64,000 nt of DNA from Archilochus colubris (GCA_023079485.1 CM041108.1:5208001-5272000), one strand, 5' to 3'; shown: positions 42,027 to 51,365, numbered from the stretch's first letter. Program-made: numbers and translations. The notes: generated by a model not told the origin, from the sequence alone.

Positions 42027-43661
42027 AAGTGTTCGGACTTTCGGGATCCCATTCAGCAATATGGGACAATGGCCGCTTCGGGCTTGTAAGTTTAAGGTTG
42101 GTGGTCAAAAGAAACCCACAAGCCGACTGTTGGTGGTGCTGTGGGTAGGTTTGCATGTGAGGGTTAAGGCCAGCCAAAGTTTTCAGTGGTCACTCTTTGC
42201 ATTTGTTTGCCAGCCCCGGTTGTTCGGACTTTGGGGAGCCCATTCAGTAATAGGGGAAAATGGCCGCTTCGGGCTGGTAGGTTTAAGGTTAGTGGTCAAA
42301 AGGAAACCCGCAGGCCAACTGTTAGTGGTGCTGTGGGCAGGGTTTATGTGAGGGTTAAGGCCAGCCACAGCTTTCAGTGGTCACTCTTTGCATTTGTTTG
42401 CCAGTCCCAATTATTCGGACTTTAGGGACCCCATTTAGCAATAGGGGTAAATGGCCGCTTCGGGCTGGTAGATTCAAGGTTGGTGGTCAAACAGAAACCT
42501 GTAGTCCGACTGTTGATGGTGCTGTGGGTGGGGTTCCATGTGACAGTTAAGGCCAGCCAAAGTTTTCATTGGTCACTCTTTGCATTTGTTTACCAGTCCA
42601 GACCGTTCGGCCTTTCGGGACCCCATTCAGCAATAGGGGAAAATGGCCGCTTCGGGCTGGTAGATTCAAGGTTGGTCGTCAAACGGAAAGCCATATGCTG
42701 ACGGTTGATGGTGCTGTGGGTAGGGTTGCATGTGAGGGTTAAGGCCAGCCAAAATTTTCAGTGATCACTCTTTGCATTTGTTTGCCAGTCTCAATTGTTC
42801 ATACCTTCGGGACCCCATTCAGCAATAGGGGAAAATGGCCGCTTCGGGCTGGAAGACTCAAGGTGGGTGGTCAAACAGAAAGCCGTAGGCCGACTGTTGG
42901 TGGTGCTGTGGGTAGGGTTCTATGTGAGGGTTAAGGCCAGCCAAAGTTTTCAGTGATCACTCTTTGCATTTTTTTGCCAGTCCCAATTGTTCGGACTTTA
43001 GGGACCCCACTCATCAAAAGGGGAAAATGGCCGCTTCGAGCTGGTAGTTTTAAGGTTGGTGGTGAAAAGGAAACCCGCAGGCCGACAGTTGGTGGTACTG
43101 TGGGTAGGGTTCCATGTGAGGGTTAAGGCCAGCCAAAGTTTTCAGTGGTCCCTCTTTGCATTTGTTTGCCGGTCCAGATTGATCGGACTTTTGGAAACCC
43201 ATTCAGCAATAGAGAAAAATGGCCGCTTCGGGCTGGTAGATTCAAGGTTGGTAGTCAAACGGAAAGCCATACGCCGGCTGTTAGTGATGCTGTGGGTAGG
43301 GTTCCATGTGAGGGTTAAGGCAGCCAAAGTTTTCAGTGGTCACTCTTTTCATTTGTTTGCCAGTCCTAATTGTTCAGACATTCGGGACCCCATTAAGCAA
43401 TAGGGGAAAATGGCCGCTTCGGGCTGGTCGATTCAAGGTTGGTAGTCAAACGGGAAGTCATAGGCCAACTGTTGGTGGTGCTGTGAGTAGGGTTCTATGT
43501 GAGGGTTAAGGCCAGCCAAAGTTTTCAGAGGTCACTCTTTGCATTTGTTTGCCAGTCCCGATTGTTCGGACTTTTGGGACCCCATTCAGCAGCAGGGGAA
43601 AATGGCCGCTTCGGGTTGGTAGATTCAAGGTTGGTAGTCTAACGGTAAGCCATAGGCTAAT

Positions 43662-44640
43662 GAAAAAACTGAAAGTGCATTAGGACTACTCCCAAAAAGG
43701 TGCTACAGCAGCCCAATTCTTAGAAGCTGCTTAAGGTAACGATGCTGAAGATAAAGCTGCTTAACAACCATCATTGCAATATAGTTCTCAATATTGATGT
43801 ATACTGTGGTGCTTGGTACACTGGTGTTTCATACAGAGATAAAAAAACTTTGTTGGTAATTATACTTGCAGTTTTGGTTTAGGAAATTGTACCATTTCAT
43901 TTTGTTTCAGGGTAATTTCACCAGATTTTAGTAGCAATATCATTTCATTTTCATTGTATCTTCTAGTGGTTGTTGTTAGTTTTTCTTATATATCGGTGAG
44001 AAGTAAGACAAAAAACACAGTTATGAGAATGAGTATGCCTTTTTGGAGGCTGAAAGTTGCTGCAGAGAGTTAGACCTGCTCCTCGTACAGAGAGCACCCC
44101 CACTCCTGCCTCCGCAGCCGCTTCTCGCCCCCCCTGCACACACTGCTGCTGCTCAGAAAATGAGCCCTGCTGCAGACACCACAGCAGAGACAAAACAAAA
44201 AACAAAACAAAAAACCAACCAAACAAACAAAAAAGTGTGTGCGCCTTTGCTGTTTATAGGCTTGGAATTTTGTCTCTAAACAATTTTATTAGGCCTTTTT
44301 GGGCTTCAATTTGGCAACCATGGAGGAAACTAGGACTCCACTGTGCTGTGATCCGGAGGGGTCTGGGGATGGTTTTGGGGCCCCCCGATGAATTTTTGTC
44401 GGATAAGCCTCCTCTACCCCCTTGGTTCTATGCGCCAGTGGACATCTGAACTTCCTCATACTAAGAAGTTGTTTAAGTCCTTCCACTGCAGTGTGAAATG
44501 TGCTTTTAGTATTGTGTTGTATTGATAACAGGTTTTTGTTAATGTTGTAATTCAGGTGATCGTTTATATTTTGATTATGGGATGCCTCGTCTATATGTTG
44601 ATTGTTGGTTATGCTATTTTGTTGCACTGCTAAGCAGATG
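43662..44640 (+). other. post-satellite sequence, probably eroded ERV
   Basis: The satellite stops and unrelated sequence begins. It holds an AAAAC/CAAA simple run (about 44,195-44,232) and a stretch with short open frames at 44,280-44,450. Its position directly upstream of an envelope transmembrane fragment in the same orientation suggests decayed retroviral env, but I cannot match it to a domain. No intact gene is visible. Confidence 0.4.
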
Positions 44641-44960
44641 AACTTAACTTCTGGTATTGTAACACAGATGCTAAAAGATGTTGATAGTGTCAGACATGAA
44701 GTTTTACAAAGTCGTGCTGCCACTGACTTGTTATTGTTAGCTTTTAGGTTATGTTTGTGAAGACTTAGATGTAGTGTATTTGCATAAGCTTAGCTTCAGA
44801 GTCAATTCACAACCAAAAGCGATTGATTAAGATAACATGAAAAAATTAACTGTTGCATATACTGGGTTAAATGAATGGTTAAATCATTTAAGGACATGGG
44901 GATAGCTTAGAGATTTCATTAGACAAGGTTTATCAAGTATATTTGTTATTATTGGTTTTC
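44641..44960 (+). pseudogene. ERV envelope transmembrane-subunit fragment (alpha/beta-like), broken
   Basis: A plus-strand frame from about 44,648 to 44,756 reads as a helical segment ending in an LQSRAATDLLLLA-type motif. This resembles the heptad repeat and immunosuppressive-type segment that sits ahead of the disulfide region in alpha- and betaretroviral Env. A stop codon follows at once. Further on (44,885-44,960) a sequence matches the membrane-proximal Env tail found again at 45,467-45,545, though it too contains stops. This is a dead fragment with no surface subunit recognisable upstream. ERV class is inferred from the motif only. Confidence 0.55.
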
Positions 44961-45247
44961 ATAAAAAAAAAAATTAACTTCAGTTAGGTAGTGTCACTAC
45001 TCTGCTTTTATGGAAACTCCAGATATTTTAAAACACCTTACTTTGATGGGCACATTGATTATAATTTGATCTATTATTTAAGAGAAGAGTTTAAAAGATA
45101 CTCAAAGCTGCACTGCAAAACACTGTATACTATGCAGGGAGTGGTGTGATAGAAAGAAATTTCTTCAAGTTTAGTCTGAAACCATTGGAATACATGATTC
45201 GATAATAAAGCCTTTTTCATTTAATTCAAAAAAAAAAAAAAAAAAAG
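44961..45247 (+). mobile_element. A-tailed insertion (retroposed transcript end?) inside the ERV env
   Basis: The env tail is interrupted at a run of eleven A (44,963-44,973). About 290 bases later a canonical AATAAA signal (45,204-45,209) lies 18 bases before a run of nineteen A (45,228-45,246). Signal plus tail is the mark of a reverse-transcribed mRNA end. The body is not recognised. A target-site duplication was not clearly found. It could also be the 3' end of a cellular transcript carried by an ERV recombinant. Confidence 0.5.
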
Positions 45248-45439
45248 GAAAGAAAAGGGGAGAGCTTATACCCTCATGAGAAGAAAAAAGAGCGTGACCT
45301 CATGAGAGTACTAATGACTTATCAATAACAATTGTGATCAAACTGGTCAATGCAACAATTATGCCTAGAAAATAAGGGAAAGTTTGAAATTTGGGTTTCT
45401 TGCTGTTTCATTTGTATCATACATAGCAACAGGAAAAGC
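45248..45439 (+). other. unassigned sequence between A-tail and env tail
   Basis: This is purine-rich then AT-rich sequence with a near-repeat of CCTCATGAGA (about 45,271 and 45,299). No coding signature was seen. It probably belongs to the ERV debris on either side. Confidence 0.35.
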
Positions 45440-45640
45440 CTTTGGTAAGAATTGATAAAAATCATAAAATATGCCAGTTAGCTTGTTGGCTTACAGATTT
45501 AATTAGGCAAGGCTTATCAATTATATATCTTATTATTGCTTTTATATTACTAGTATGTTATATAGTATATATGTTATTATTTCTTTTGCATTATTGGTAT
45601 GTTACTGCTTTTGCATTATTAGTATGCTGGTTATGACAAT
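45440..45640 (+). pseudogene. ERV Env membrane-spanning tail, C-terminal fragment
   Basis: An open frame of 64 codons (45,442-45,636) ends in a long, strongly hydrophobic segment rich in I, L, V and Y, preceded by a short basic stretch and followed by a stop. This is the expected C-terminal anchor of a retroviral transmembrane subunit. The placement fits: a polypurine tract and an LTR follow within 70 bases in the same orientation. It is homologous to 44,885-44,960, so two copies of the same env tail lie 580 bp apart. Confidence 0.6.
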
Positions 45641-45688
45641 ATATCATTAGCATGTTATCTTACGTAATGAAATAAGTCAGAATTGCTC

Positions 45689-45708
45689 AAAAAACAAAAA
45701 GGGGAATA
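45689..45708 (+). promoter_or_regulatory. ERV polypurine tract
   Basis: A run of A with a GGGG block immediately precedes the TG start of the LTR. This is the position and composition of the plus-strand primer for reverse transcription. Confidence 0.65.
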
Positions 45709-46082
45709 TGTTGGGGAAACAGTTCAGAAATATACAGGTTGTGAGCAATCCTGACTTACTTCAGTTTAGGGCACATTGGGTTAATGGTTATTGAGGCCTA
45801 GTTAGAGGCTTTCTGAGAATGAGCTAATGGGAAAGAGATAACTTAATTGGCAACAGAAGAGGAAAATAATTATGTGAGAAGAATCTTTTCGTGAGAATGG
45901 TATGTGTAATTGGAATACAAAGCCACCTGCATGATAAGATGGTGTAAACAAGACCTCTATATAAAGTGAGTGCAAGTTGTTAATAAACGATTTCATACAA
46001 TCATATTGATGTGCACGTGGAATCCTTAAGCCTCCGCAGACTGTTTTCCCACATGGGCCCATGTTTGAGATGTTCCCCCTGA
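45709..46082 (+). mobile_element. ERV LTR (~374 bp)
   Basis: The element starts TGTTGGGGAA right after the polypurine tract and ends near TTCCCCCTGA, an imperfect inverted match. A TATA box (TATATAAAG, about 45,958-45,966) is followed 16 bases later by AATAAA (45,982-45,987), the compact promoter and poly(A) layout of a retroviral LTR. Orientation is plus. No second copy of this LTR was found in the window, so it is either the 3' LTR of the env fragment at its left or a 5' LTR of what follows. Confidence 0.7.
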
Positions 46083-46435
46083 TGGCCCACTGGGGCTCGT
46101 GTTGGGGTGCTGGGGGACTTGCCCCAGGAACAGGGGTGCAGCGGCAGCGGTGCGGCTGTCGCCGGGGTCCGCACGCGGTTCCGCCGAGGAGTGGCCCTGG
46201 GGACTGCCCCCGGGCCTGCGCCCTGCCTCGGCCGGTGCCTAAACGAGTGCAGCGGCTGCGGTAGCGGCGCGGCCGTCGCCAGGGTCGTCACACGGTTCCG
46301 CCGAGGAGTGGCCCTGAGGATTGCGCCGGGCCGGCGCCCCGCCTCGGCCGGCGCTTGGACGAGTAAAACTCGGCAAAAAGCGGCAGGCACGGCTCTTGGT
46401 CGCAGCAGAGAGAGAAAAAAAACCCTAACCCTGAG
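46083..46435 (+). mobile_element. ERV leader: tRNA-Pro-like primer site and 117-bp GC-rich tandem duplication
   Basis: Just after the LTR, TGGGGCTCGTGTTGGGG (from about 46,091) resembles the proline-tRNA primer-binding site used by many gamma-type retroviruses, with mismatches. A very GC- and CpG-rich block follows, repeated once in tandem: the shared word CGGTTCCGCCGAGGAGTGGC occurs at 46,176 and 46,293, period 117 bp. This would be the untranslated leader. The frames through it are not protein-like. Confidence 0.5.
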
Positions 46436-47104
46436 GTTTTGTTATGCGCGTTCCTTGATTGTCCACTTAAACGGTGGGTTACACGGTGCCCTCTTTCACG
46501 GGAAGGGAGGATTGGAGGCTGTTAATTTAAGGGTTGTTGGAGTCTTGTATGTCACCCCGGAACACACTTATCTTGCCGGTTAAGAAATCTGCCTTAATGT
46601 CTTAAGCCTTCCTAAAATTTCTGGTTGTAGATTTGTTCAGAATTTGCTTTTCCTGTTTTTAAGAACCGCCTCCGGTATTATGAGCACCCTGTTATGGAAC
46701 TTTGTAAATCCTCTGGTTGTGATTGTGGATCCTTTTATTTGTGATTACTCTGTGAAACTGTTGTGTGGATTGCACCTAATTTTGTCCAGGATAAGACACA
46801 AATTAAGCGCACCCCAGGAGCCGGGTAACTTGTCCTGTATCCCTTGAAGAGTACTGCTTGCTGCCGAGAAGATAACATTCCCCGGCGTTGCTTGCTAAAG
46901 AACGGCCGGTGGAGAGGCAGAAGAGTACAGGTGGTGGGCAATCACAGGATGGGAGTCTTAATACCAGTAAGGGTGTCTAATGTGCAGACATTAGAATCAT
47001 ATTGGTGCCCTGTTGCTTATGTGGGTAGGCCTTATTGCAACTATCCTGGACATTATTACTGTGCGTATTGGGGTTGTCCTGACATTCCTGCAACAAAACA
47101 ATAA
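46436..47104 (+). pseudogene. ERV env-like remnant (gamma-type), broken
   Basis: Two partial plus-strand frames flank the stop-containing centre. The first ends at about 46,583. The second (46,844-47,104) is rich in C, W and Y, with a [12 protein letters not shown] motif followed by a stop. Such a Cys/Trp cluster is reminiscent of the surface subunit of gamma-type ERV envelopes. There is no start, signal peptide or fusion peptide, so most of the gene is missing. It lies directly before a polypurine tract and LTR, as a 3' env remnant would. Confidence 0.45.
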
Positions 47105-47121
47105 AAATGGAAAGGGGGGAT

Positions 47122-47618
47122 TGTGAAAAATAAGGGTTTAAAATTGTAGTTTATTGTTTTGTTGAATGTATCTTTCAGTTTAGTAATGTTTGTTTGGTCA
47201 GTTTGTTGAGACAGTTTGTTGTATCCTGTTGTTTTGGGGTGTATTTGTAAGTGTATGTTTAAGGAAGAAAAGCCAGACAAACAGGAGGAGTGGCCGAGCG
47301 CAGGGCCCCGCGAAACAGGGACGTCACGTGACCATTCCCCTCAGCAGCAGAGCGAAGCCCTCGAAACGTGAAACCGTTCCCCTCGGCAACCGGGAAGCAA
47401 GAACCAGTGCTGGGAGAGCCCGCGGGATGGCACCCAAAGAAAAACTGATGGGAGACTCAGGGTGATGAAAAGTATAAAGGGCCGGCTTCACCTTACTGAA
47501 GGTGCGAGCCGGTGGTGGGGCTGCGGCCCCCCCCGGCCGCCCAGCGTGCTGCAGCACGCTGCTTTACTTACATCTCTCTCAATGAAAAGCTTTTAAACAT
47601 GTCAGCGTTTTTGACACA
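47122..47618 (+). mobile_element. second ERV LTR (~497 bp), unrelated to the first
   Basis: A polypurine tract (AAAGGGGGGATT, 47,111-47,122) leads into TGTGAAAAAT. The element ends TTTTTGACACA at 47,618, an imperfect inverted repeat of the start. A TATAAAGG box lies at about 47,473-47,480. The segment is CpG-containing and includes a perfect 20-base palindrome at 47,542-47,561. It shares no evident sequence with the LTR at 45,709. Just beyond it begins ERV sequence in the opposite orientation. Confidence 0.65.
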
Positions 47619-48969
47619 TTCCCTCCTATCCACCTGGTTTGCTCCAACTGCCTGATGGCAGGAGGGGCAGGGCTTCACTCCTTGGCAGCACTGATAGTGA
47701 GCACGTAGGCCTCGATTTGCTCACCTTGCGACTAAATAAAATTTACAAGTTGCCACCATGCCTGATGATCCTTCTCGAATTGTGTTGTAGAGCTATCTCT
47801 CCCTATCATTTCTTTTATTTCTTGGGGTAGTATTCCGGATGTTCCTTCCCTCAGAATTCCTGCAGCTACTGTTTGTACCCACTGCTGTGTTTGAGTGCAC
47901 TGAATAGCCAGTGCAGTCTCTCTATTTGCATTCCTGGTGTACTCTGCAAGCTTTAAAAGGTCTTCAGTGGTGTGATTAGCCACTAGGGTCAGTAATTTAG
48001 TTGCTAGTGACTGTGTTTCTGCTAGGCTAAGTATGGATGAGCTCAAAGGCACTTTGAGTTCCCCCAAAAGGGAAGTGATGGCACTTAATTTGTTTACCAA
48101 TACTTCTTGGTCTACCGTGTTCAGTACCCCTAGTCCAGTGCCAAACCATCCGGTTACATCTCATTGCGTGCGCCTAGGGCGTGATCTGGCTGCTAACCAC
48201 GCCTTCCAGCCCTTGAGGCTTTGCTGTATATAGGGCTGGCAATCCTGTTGTAATTGAGTAATATTTGTTTGGATATTTACTTGAATTTTTTTCAATGAAT
48301 ATGTAGGATCTAATAACAATTTTAACTCTGTTGCAGCTTGGAAGAGGAGTCTTCGCAGTCCTTTTACTAGGTACCTTAGTATTAGAACGCTCAGTGAGTT
48401 TAATAACAAACTGGTCGGAAGCAGCTCCGTATTTGCTAGACCATAGACATGGGACTGCAATTGGATGTTCCAGTATTACCTTTACTTCACACTGAGCTTC
48501 GTATCTTTCCTTTTCTTTGTCCCCTTCCCAGGTGCAAGAGGCTGGTCCCTTCCTTCTGACCCATATCCTGAGTCCCAGGTTATGTGTAAGTGACACAGGT
48601 CCCTAAGCTTTCACAGTTAATCTGAGTTGTTCACCTTCCTGTCTTTTCACATTAGTACTCGTACACCCTATCTGGATTTCATCCTGTTCTTCTCCTGTTA
48701 AGGAGTCGTAACTGGCCTTTGTTTTGACTCCAGTCTTTTTGCTCTTACGGCTGGTTGTTACGTAGCACATGAATATTTAAGCCAGACTCAGGGTGTAATG
48801 CCACGCGTGGTGTACCAACCCATGGTAGTGCCTTAACTATCCGTGCACCCGACCATGGCCATCCCTGGGCAATGTTTTGTGATAAGGTCATACTTATCCA
48901 GAGTCCAAGCATCAACACTAAAGGTCGACAGTTCATAATGTCGAGCTCCTTCAGGAACGTTCTTGGCAA
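47619..48969 (-). pseudogene. ERV env gene, broken (copy 1)
   Basis: The gene reads leftward from a start near 48,969, which overlaps the end of integrase, as pol and env do in retroviruses. The first frame (48,745-48,969) has a hydrophobic signal-peptide-like segment at about residues 16-30. Frameshifts and stops split the rest: fragments at 48,174-48,596 and 48,161-48,460, and a helical, transmembrane-subunit-like frame at 47,732-48,100. A basic RSRPRR-type stretch near the end of the 48,161 frame is where a furin site would lie, and a stop follows directly. No CX6CC motif was seen, so the env class is uncertain. It is non-functional. Confidence 0.65.
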
Positions 48970-49840
48970 TGTTCAGGGGCCCTCTTGACTCGGGAGTAGT
49001 GGATCCGGGTGGGTCGCTCCTTAATTCGAACTGCAGTGACGGTGGTGAGCAACACTTGAAAGGATCCTTCCCATTTCTCTTGCAGAGGTTTCCCTAAAAG
49101 ATTCTGAACATATAACCAATCACCAGGGTTAAAAGGATGCAGTTTACAATCAGATTGCTTAGGTTGGTGATCCACCACCACCGTGGCATTTTTATCAAAG
49201 TGCTTCCCCACAGCTATAACATAATCATACACATATTGATTACCTATTTGCTCTACAGCCTCACTATTTACAGTCTGCATGGCATAAGGTCTCCCATATA
49301 AAATTTCAAAGGGGTCCCAGTTTTTCTTTTGAGCGGGGCTTCACCCTTAGTCTGATTAGAGCAATAGGTAAGGCTTGGTGCCACTGCAAGTTAGTTTCCT
49401 GGCATATTTTTGCAAGTTGTTATTTAATGAGATGATTCATTTTTTCTACTTGCCCACTAGCTTGAGGTCTATAAGGCGTGTGCAATTGCCATTTGATTTG
49501 CAGTGCCTTACTTATTGCTCGTACAATTTTAGCACAAAAGTGCGAGCTTCTGTCCAAGGAGATGCTCCTAGGCACCCCGAACCTCGGAATGATTTCATTA
49601 AACAAGACTTTAGTTACTTCTTTTTCTTTGTTTGTTCTGCATGGGAACGCTTCAAGCCACCCAGAAAATGTATCAGTCAAAACCAAGAGGTACTTATACC
49701 CCCCTTTCTCTTGGGAGTTCAGAGAAATCAATCTGCCACACTTCCCCTGGGAATTTTCCTCTATCAATTACTCCCTGGTGAACCTCTGTTCCCAAAAGGT
49801 GCTGAGGAGCTTTCCTGAAGCCTTCCTTCTAGTGCAGACT
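48951..49840 (-). pseudogene. ERV pol integrase fragment, broken (copy 1)
   Basis: The core domain is at 49,420-49,767. Catalytic residues are all present: Asp at about residue 32 (in LTDTFSGW), Asp at 72 (ISLDRSSHF) and Glu at 108 (SGQVEKMN), exactly D-X35-E. This is the retroviral DDE integrase pattern, closest in style to gamma/epsilon-type pol. A stop after the core (NHLIK*) and a frame change separate it from the C-terminal domain (48,951-49,280), which has the PGDWLYV-type SH3-like segment. The N-terminal zinc-binding part, RNase H and RT are absent: the homology runs out near 49,840. The element is 5'-truncated and dead. Confidence 0.85.
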
Positions 49841-50943
49841 TAAAGGAGGATCTCCTCTGCTCTTTCTGTACAGCTGCAGCTTTGCTGATGAGATCAAGCA
49901 TCCAACAGTTGCTGGTCTCGTCTGCTGTCATCCCACCCAGCAAGCACTGGAGAAGTTGGGTATGATCAGGACTCGGAGATCACAGACAAAATCAATCACA
50001 TGCTGCTAACGGGTACTCTCCTGATCAGATCAAGACACACTGGGACCTGCAGACCAGAAGGACTTTCTTGGCATAGAAGTTTGCTGTGTCTTTTGGATAA
50101 GGCAGCAGCAGAAGAGGAGACTGAGTGTACCCCACTGCATGAGAATGAACAGTCCCATAAGGCAGCTGAAAGCAAGCAGCACCCCAAAGCCCAGCTGGTC
50201 CTTGCTATGGGCTGCAGGCATGACTTGCAAAAAAAGGGAAATACCAATCCTCTTGCCACAAAAATAAAACCCCAGATCCGATGCTGGTGATGTGGAATCT
50301 CAAGCCCCCACTTAAGGAACAGCAGCAATACACAGTCCTTCCAAGACATGCAGGTAGGACTGTGTCCCTCACACAGGCAGACAGATTGCTCGCCACAGTG
50401 GCCTTGTTCCTCTCTGCAAGAGCAACTGGGCACATCTGTACGAGGTGGAGGATCACTGAGAGAGACCTTGGCTTCCAGGGTAAGGCTGGCAGTCAGGGAG
50501 GGAAGCAGCAAAGACAATCATGGTCTTGCTGACTGGAGCCCCCCAAGGACATGAGCTGTCACGGGTGAGAGCACCACAAGACGCAGATCTTAATGTTAAA
50601 AAACTTTCCTGCTTCATTATTAAATACATCAATCAGGCACATTACCAGTAGAAATATGCATGCTACAAATGTCCACTGTTTAAATGTGGACAAAACAGTT
50701 TGGTATCTAAGACTGCCAGCACCTGCACAATTAAACACTCTGCTCATACTCCTCCTTCTGTGTGCAAAGGGGATTTAACCAGACACATAAAAAGGGAAAA
50801 GAGCTTTCTGCTTCTTTTCCTCTTTCTGTAAGAAGCATCCTTCAGGATAAAGAGAACTGGAAACAAAGCAACTTTATCTTGTGTTTCTGCTCTCAGATCA
50901 GATGTGATTGTTTTGAATTAACAAACATGCAAGGAACACTTAG
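49841..50943 (-). other. duplicated flank and putative intron, no gene recognised
   Basis: This sequence lies between the integrase fragment and the RBBP6-like exon. A 173-codon minus-strand frame (49,996-50,517) persists in both duplicates, but they are too similar for that to mean selection, and it has no recognisable domain. It is probably intron or 3' flank of the RBBP6-like fragment. Confidence 0.4.
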
Positions 50944-51122
50944 ATTCCTCACAATAACTGTTCCTACAGCAGGGAATAAAAGCTGCATCAGTCAGTAGGG
51001 CTTTGCAAACAGGACACAAGAACTCATCAGGGATGGGATTATCATCAGAGGAGGAGGAGGATGAGGAGGGCTCTTTAGATAAATAGAAAGGCTTTTCCTT
51101 CTTTCCTCTGGCATATGCTTCC
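50944..51122 (-). pseudogene. RBBP6-like exon (RING-finger start), copy 1
   Basis: RBBP6 is a nuclear RING-type E3 ubiquitin ligase with DWNN, zinc-knuckle and RING domains. The translated segment begins EAYARGKKEKP, continues through an acidic Ser run and DDNPIPDEFLCPVCKALLTDA, and ends IPCCRNSYCEE. This matches the linker before the RING and the first RING cysteines of RBBP6 (CPVC, then CC and C). The left part of the RING is lost because the reading runs into intron. A good acceptor (TCCTGCTTCCAG) lies at the exon start. At the exon end the expected donor GTAAGT reads CTAAGT, so normal splicing looks broken. Changes at conserved sites (CRNS for CGNS) also suggest relaxed constraint. Flanking exons with the DWNN domain or zinc knuckle were not found. 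Confidence 0.75.
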
Positions 51123-51254
51123 CTGGAAGCAGGATGGGGAAGGAAAAAGACAAAAGTTAAACACAGGCACAAGGAAAAATTTTCCAAGTTTTGGATTTTA
51201 TCAAAGGAAGTAAGAGATGGAATTTCTGGGTGAAATTTTATACTGGAAAGCCCA

Positions 51255-51365
51255 GTATCTCTCAGCCCAGGAGAGCCCAGATTCCTTCTTTGAACCTAGG
51301 ACACACTGCTGGCTCATGATCAACTTGGTGCCCACCAGGACCCCTCCCAGCCTGTGCTGAAGGTA
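51255..51365 (-). mobile_element. CR1 LINE fragment
   Basis: Read on the minus strand, the words ATGAGCCAGCAGTGTG and then CCTGGGCTG match, in order, the same CR1 stretch seen on the plus strand at about 53,036-53,092. It is an old, short fragment with diverged sequence between these words. It sits upstream of the RBBP6-like exon, in what would be its intron. Confidence 0.65.

Larger units (their letters stand above)
21889..43661. repeat. ~191-bp satellite DNA array, about 114 monomers, all in one orientation
   Basis: A unit of about 191 bp repeats head to tail for 21.8 kb. Landmarks in each unit, in order, are GTGAGGGTTAAGGCCAGCC, a TTTTCAGTGGTCACTCTTTG block, TTTGCATTTGTTT, a TTCGGGACCCATTCAGCAATA-like core, AAATGGCCGCTT, TCAAGGTTGGTGGTCAAAC, GAAACCCGTAGGCCGA, and TTGGTGGTGCTGTGGGTAGG. 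No unit is inverted and I found no transposon inside the array. Because 191 is not a multiple of three and the unit has few stops in two frames, the array gives many spurious open frames of 60-219 codons, which should not be annotated as genes. Bird genomes carry centromeric and pericentromeric satellites of similar unit length, including a 191-bp zebra finch family, but homology to any named satellite is not established here. Confidence 0.97.
28366..43661. repeat. satellite domain B (family with CAGCCAAAG / GTTTGCCAGTCCCAATTG)
   Basis: Units here typically read CCAGCCAAAGTTTTCAG, TTTGTTTGCCAGTCCCAATT, a GACCCCATTCAGCAATAGGG core, GGAAAATGGCCGCTTCGGGC and TCAAACAGAAACC. The TTAGGG of family A units is usually TTCGGG here, which removes a stop codon and explains the longer spurious open frames. 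Units are more diverse than in domain A, but distinct variants recur at fixed offsets (about 1.15, 2.49, 2.68, 3.45 and 5.93 kb), showing block duplications of many monomers. The array ends abruptly in the middle of a unit at about 43,661. Confidence 0.9.

Noticed and set aside
21919..43403. Many open frames of 60-219 codons with repeated protein-like motifs throughout the satellite
   Set aside because: They are translations of the 191-bp monomer in several frames. The same motifs appear in different frames because the unit length is not a multiple of three. No start context, splice pattern or domain supports a gene.
22000..43600. CENP-B-box-like word TTCGGACTTTCGGG in the monomers
   Set aside because: It is one base short of the CENP-B core spacing and has T where A is required. 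CENP-B itself is a mammalian protein, so a functional box is not expected in a bird.
21889..43661. CRISPR-like repeat array
   Set aside because: Units are 191 bp, contiguous, without spacers, and the sequence is eukaryotic. It is satellite DNA.
46001..46390. 129-codon minus-strand frame rich in Arg, Ala and Pro
   Set aside because: It is the antisense of the GC-rich duplicated ERV leader. The apparent internal repeat is the 117-bp nucleotide duplication.
46423..46432. CCCTAACCCT, telomere-like
   Set aside because: Fewer than two full telomeric units inside an ERV leader; chance occurrence is sufficient. It is not an interstitial telomere.
49375..49818. 147-codon plus-strand frame opposite the integrase (and its duplicate at 60,988-61,431)
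   Set aside because: It is the antisense shadow of the integrase core, which has the full D, D-X35-E pattern on the minus strand.
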